Shown here: piece by piece, positions 59,076-64,000 of the stretch
Numbering within the stretch: the stretch's first letter is position 1
Layout: each line of letters starts with the position of its first letter
Source: Schistosoma mansoni
Lineage: Eukaryota; Platyhelminthes; Trematoda; Strigeidida; Schistosomatidae
Reading direction: 5' to 3'
DNA: 64,000 bases
NCBI RefSeq assembly: GCF_000237925.1
Contig: NW_017386083.1
Location: 1 to 64,000, forward strand
Notes under the pieces: model-generated
Told to the model about the DNA's origin: nothing
Seen by the model: the letters and a program-made list of their open reading frames with translations, nothing else
The model's database searches: none
Made by a program: the position numbers and the translations under genes

Positions 59076-59728
59076 AAATTAAGTTACTTAATTTCTTAAA
59101 AAATGTCTTACCTTAAAACTAAAAATCATTTTAAAGGTAAACATTTACTTTCGAATAAACACTGAAAATTTAAATGTACAAGAATTATGTAATTGTTTTT
59201 TAATAATAAAAATGAATTTACTCAAATTTAAATTTTATTATTTATTCTGAGAATAATATTCATCTGAATGAACATTGAAGGAGTTTAAAGGAAAAATCCG
59301 AATAAATTTTTTTACCTTAATTCCTATTTCCGTTTGGTAATTTAAAAAAAAATAGAATTGATCTGATCATTTTAATTGTTCTATGGAAATTTATAAAAAA
59401 GAATTAATTGTTTTAAATTTTTAAAAAAATTTCATTTTTAAATCATGGAAAAATACATGATTAATAGAACTAACAAAAATAAAGGGTTCTCCAAAGTTAC
59501 TCATATTTTTCAAAAAAAGAAAGCTAACTGATTCATAATACAATGATTTTGTAACCAAAAATGAAATGCTTCTACGCATCAGAATATATATTCTGTTATC
59601 GTGTGATAACTGATTTATATCATAACACCACATCAGCTCCAGCCAAAAATGAATATCATTTTATTTCAAGTGAAAAAAAAGGTTATTCGATTTTGAATAC
59701 CTAAACAAGACTTAGATTATAAAAAAAG
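59076..59728. other. AT-rich stretch; weak similarity to 10090-10185
   Basis: GAATAATATTCAT followed by GAATGAA, then ATTCCTATTTCCGTT (59250-59335), also occur in that order at 10090-10170. No gene was recognised. Confidence 0.4.
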
Positions 59729-59830
59729 AACTTTCGTCTAAGTTTGATTGAATAATTTCATAGTATTTAGGTAAAACGTTGGATTTACTTCAAATTCACT
59801 CGCTGAGATTTTACAAATACATTCTTCAAT
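59729..59830 (+). mobile_element. HHR-C copy, short, inverted left arm
   Basis: AGAACTTTCGTCTAAGTTTG.. (reverse of the unit's 3' end) is joined to GTAAAACGTTGGATTTACTT.. and CGCTGAGATTTTACAAATAC (forward). Same left boundary as 24184 and 54967. The stem II part is lost. Confidence 0.6.
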
Positions 59831-60688
59831 CTTAAGACTCAAATTACTCTAAGGAAAAATGATATTTCAACCTGATGATGTAAAGCTTACGTTATTTTTA
59901 ACAATTGAATTTCTATCACTTTCTATCAAATAAAACGTAATAGCGACCTGGCTCTAAATATTAGCAAAGTTAACTTGTTTTTACTTTTGATTTATAAGAG
60001 CAATGAAGTTTAGAGTCAGGATTAATTAAAAAATATTAAGGAAACATAATCGAACTCGTTTTCATCAATGCGTTCCACCAAACCAACCTACTTGTTATGT
60101 ATAAAACCTAGTTCTTTACCCTCGAAACAGTGCTGAATGTTCGGTACAACACGATCGCAAATTATATGAGTATGGTCTGTAAATATTCAGCTCAAACCAT
60201 TTAAAATCATTTATTCTAGAACAGGATCATATGAATTTACAACTGAGGAATAAAGTAACTAAGGTCTTATTTCAAATACAGATAACATTAGCATGTTTCT
60301 GATCCAGAAAAGTTATGTTTAACACAGTCACTCACTACTTACTAATATAAGTTTTCTGTAATGTTAGAAAAGCAATAAGTTTATTGCTCCTTTGATCGTG
60401 AAGCCGACTTAAATCCTAATGATTTTAAGATGCACTATTTGAAATGAGTGATAAAAAAGAGGATTCATGTAAGCACATTTTAAAGTGAGACACAATACAG
60501 ATTATTCTTTTGTTTATTTTTGAAGAAACAGGACTCAACTCCTTTTTTACCAAAAGTATTCATCTCACTAAATAAAAAATACAATTCAAAATTTATTTAA
60601 TCTGATGTGGATTTTTAATATTTGTTTTATAAGTATTTAATTAAAGTGTCTTTATGAAAATCATTAGCGTTTATCATATTATGTAAAC
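59831..60688. other. AT-rich stretch without recognised features
   Basis: No supported gene or repeat was recognised. Confidence 0.4.
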
Positions 60689-61064
60689 AATGGTCAATCT
60701 AGAGCACCATCGGGAACCTGAAAGCGCTGAACAGCCTTGACTAATGGAGTTCAACCGTATCCGTTGTGTGGCAGTTACTCAATGAAGACAATTGTGAATA
60801 GTTGAACAATATCATGGATTGGTTGAAGTTAGACATTAACACCGTTGGATGCCTGTTCATTACTCTAGAAGTCAAGTGTTCGCGCGCAAGGCTGAAGACC
60901 CTAGGCTAGGGTCCCAAGTGAGCGGTCGTGGAAGCGCACTGCTGAGGAGTCCCATACTAGGACAAAACGGCTATTCAGTGCTTCAATGTTTACAATGGTG
61001 GTCTAACATTGATCCATTCATGATATCAGTCTAAACTCAACAATCTTCACAACCCTATACTGAT
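60689..61064 (+). mobile_element. HHR-B copy (older subfamily), short inverted arm plus nearly full unit
   Basis: The left arm (60689-about 60740) is reverse: AATGGTCAATCTAGAGCACC, CCTGAAAGCGCTGAACAGCC. The forward unit then starts at GGAGTTCAACCGTATCCGTT and includes GGCAGTTACTCAATGAAGAC, CATGGATTGGTTGAAGTTAG, a decayed A-box and B-box region, and the ribozyme (60933-60983: CACTG, CTGAGGA, loop CATACTA, AAAA for GAAA, CTATT for the cleavage side, CAGTGC). It ends CACAACCCTATACTGATA. It shows the complete head of the older subfamily. Confidence 0.85.
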
Positions 61065-64000
61065 ATTAGTCAATGCATTTAAACTTTTTTTTAAAATAAA
61101 AACAAAATCATTCAATATGAGTATCCTTTTACAAAAAATATTGCTTTGTAAATTGTTTACTTGTTTGAAAGTCAAAGTTCAAAAAGTCATGTCCTTTGAG
61201 ATTACCACTTTTTTAAATAAATTCTATTTATCTTTTCAAATGATACATTAACTATAATCAATCGAATAGTTTGTTTTATCATAATGGACATTAATCGAAG
61301 AAACCAAACAAAGTTTATTTGAAAGAGTAAGATAGTTCATTGAAAAATGGAGAACATCCTCTAATGTTGATTGGAAACTTGATATTTTATTATTCTTTCG
61401 TTTAAAAATTTTAAAAATTTCCATCTTTTCATGGATTATTTCAATATTTTTTCCTATCATTAATTATATATTACCAGCAAACGTTTGGGATTATAATGAT
61501 CCAAATGCCTGTTGGTCAGTTTGAACAAAAGTATACGGATTTAATCATTTATACCTTCAAAGAAGTCATGATTTTAATATGCCATGATGTCGGAGAATCA
61601 GTATATCTCTGAAATGAAGTGTACAATTTTTTTAAATAAATTAGTAAAGTAAATAATATATCACTTTTACAAAATGAGCTGAGAACTTCATAATAATAAA
61701 ACTGCGCCGCCTATATATGATTATAGGAACAATTCACCAGATTTTCAAACTAAATAAACAACTATCTAACACAAATAAACTCATTACACGAGGTATTTCT
61801 TCCAAGATAGGCTGCTTGAAGTGAAAGTTTACTCCTTTTTATTTTAATAATATACGCTTTCATATACGACAAGTAACTCAACTGACTTATCTGATTCATA
61901 AAAGAGCCTCAAACAATACGTTAAAATAATTACAGAAACCTATTCGTTATCTTTAATACCTATTTAATTTACCGCTATCATTCAGCTTAATGACTATTTC
62001 CTCTAAACAGCCTGAAACATACCAAACAGTAACGATTTTAAATGACTTAAACAGTTTACTTGACCGTACGTCTAATTACACTTTGAACACTGAGTTTTCA
62101 ATGCTATTTCTTACTTCAACGAAAAATTTCCTACCGTAACAAGACTTTCCGTAAAGGTAATACGAAAATAGTTGTTGTGTTCGTTTTGAAACGTTTGTAC
62201 ATAACACTCATATATTTTTGAATATTATACTTATCGCTATTTGAAATGAGGTAATCATGAAGGCACAACAGAACATACTGATGTTCCTACTCAGCTTTAA
62301 AAACATTTATAATATTTTTCAAACAAATAGCATAGTACCAAACATTTTAACATGAATCAGTTGTTATCACTCACAGTAAATCAAAATAAAACCCACACTT
62401 TATGGTACGTTTACCGAAAGAACTCTGTATATTTTAAATTACCTAACTATTATCATAGTGTTTAATCACTGCCACTAAATATCTATCACTTTAATCTAAA
62501 AAAAATAGTCTACTGTGTGAAGCATTTTCAGTGATTTATTAAGAGTTGTACTTTGTCATTCAGTTAGACATTTTACGACATACATATAGCAAACACAACA
62601 TGAGATTAGATAGTAAGATAGATAAACAAGTAAATTATATTCTGGAAATAATCAGAGAAAGACTGCCAGTTTACAGGAATGATTAGGTTGACACACAAAA
62701 CAATTTTATATGGAAAACACACAGATATATGGTTAAGTTGTTTGAATTGATATGATTCATAAATTGTTTTGAAAAGACATTTGTCACAAGGATTATAATA
62801 ACATTAAACAGGAGTTGGAAACTGGTTATTCGTAGTAAGGGGACTAGCATATCCTGTCAAAATATGAACAGTGAGATCATACAGTAATTATAATTGTGTA
62901 CAATCAGAGAGAAGAAAAGTAAATAGTGAGTACGGAACAATAAGAGCAAAACTTATTGTGATAGGTCTATCGGCATACATGTATCAACTTGTTTTATGGT
63001 CAACCAATTTAGGTAGATCAGCATAATATAGATGTGAAACTTCTGTAAAAAGGAAAATTTAATAAGTTTGCCTAGTAAAAACAATGGTCGAATGTTCCCT
63101 ATAATTCACTATTGGAATGTCGATATAGTTAGAGATATATGTAACTTTAATGGAGTTTCAAAAAAGGGTATGCATTAATGTCGCAAAAAATGGTGGTAGT
63201 GAATTTTCCAAGGGCAGATTGAGACAAATTATTCCAGAGTCTCAAAAATTTGCTTGGAAGGTAATTCATGTTGAGATAAGATTTAGAATGAGACAATATT
63301 ATTTTCGATATTCAGTTATGAAGGCTGTGACTAGGTGTTTCTGCATACTGGACTGCACCAATTATTTTAAAAGATGGTTTGTTATTTCAAAGAAAACGTA
63401 AAATTCCGTTTAGCTTTCTACTTTAATAAGTGATCCAGCCCAAGCTTAATGCATCTTGATTTGTAGTTTAAAGTACAGTTGTTACCAAGAAATCGAAATT
63501 TCAGTCATTCCTGGACAGATTCTATTCCAAGTTTATTTTTTATGAGAACATTGATCAGAATAAAATTTCACCATTTTAAGAGTAGTCGGACATATTTTGT
63601 ACATTAAAATACGTCGATCATTATTATAAGCATTTCTTAATGTGCAATCTAGAAGTCATTGAGAGTTAGAAATCTGTGTTTCAATCTGTTATCAAGACAG
63701 ATTATGGAAAGATTCAAGTCATCAGTCCAACACAGTGTTAGACTATATAACACCTTACTGTTTATAGTAAATTCGAAATTGAGAAGAGAACCACCAGAGA
63801 GAATTCATTTACACTTTATAGTCCCAAACTCCGAAGTGTATTTTAAGCACCACATGATGACGTTGTTGATCTCCATTTTAATACAGTTTTGTATATGGCT
63901 AAGCTCGTGAGGAGAAAATAAATGAACTATCTTAAGGTCGTCTGCATACAGAAAAGGTTTACTCACGTAAAACGAATTACAGATTTCATTTATATAAGCT
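61065..64000. other. AT-rich stretch to window end, nothing recognised
   Basis: Two 83-codon frames at 63150-63401 and 63659-63910 are somewhat less repetitive than usual, but they have no recognisable motifs or splice context. I cannot support either as a gene. Confidence 0.4.

Noticed and set aside
63150-63910. Two 83-codon frames near the window end
   Set aside because: No recognisable domain, conserved word or splice site pattern; this length is expected by chance across 64 kb.

Overview
The window looks like a stretch of AT-rich flatworm (Schistosoma-type blood fluke) genome. The main evidence is many copies of a tRNA-like repeat with a hammerhead ribozyme, which matches the known schistosome Sm-alpha family. 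A second, more abundant tRNA-like hammerhead repeat is also present. I see no complete host gene, tRNA gene, rRNA gene or CRISPR array. The region reads as an intergenic stretch or a very large intron filled with retroelement debris. The only plausible host coding piece is an acidic Ser/Asp/Asn-rich open frame (17457-17704) that runs into a 200-base assembly gap (17705-17904).

Repeat families, with labels used below. HHR-A (Sm-alpha-like) has 13 or so copies, for example 4666-4863, 20600-20962, 42594-42776, 51079-51284 and 58528-58735. HHR-B has about 20 copies, for example 36-436, 7646-7841, 36040-36451, 37889-38217, 44684-44987, 54394-54753 and 60689-61064. Both have pol III A- and B-box-like blocks followed by a hammerhead motif. 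HHR-C is a Penelope-like repeat (24184-24358, 52746-52912, 54967-55162, 59729-59830) that keeps a hammerhead-like stem II plus GAAA. One copy sits directly before a Penelope-type GIY-YIG C-terminus (24395-24716). Four RTE-type LINE pieces (22790-22992, 34084-35063, 38815-39610, 48230-48740) and a third tRNA-like repeat (56318-56475) complete the set.

The strongest pattern is shared by HHR-A, -B and -C. Many insertions are inverted: a left arm in reverse complement is joined to a right arm in forward orientation, and the whole is flanked by one target-site duplication. Left arms start at the same family-specific position in independent insertions. In HHR-B that point lies beside an AAAA patch, and the genomic flank ends in T-rich sequence. 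This is what twin priming during target-primed reverse transcription would leave. In several copies the left arm repeats sequence also present in the right arm, so the template RNA was probably multimeric (or two RNAs were used). The head-to-tail HHR-B dimer at 1-436, period 401 bases, shows that multimers exist.

Layout: 1-17 kb holds scattered HHR repeats and simple repeats; 17.3-18.7 kb the acidic frame, gap and a long hairpin with a short open frame; 20.6-24.7 kb HHR-A, LINE and Penelope pieces; 34-45 kb the densest set of LINE and inverted HHR-B insertions; 48-61 kb a mix of all families; 61-64 kb nothing recognised.
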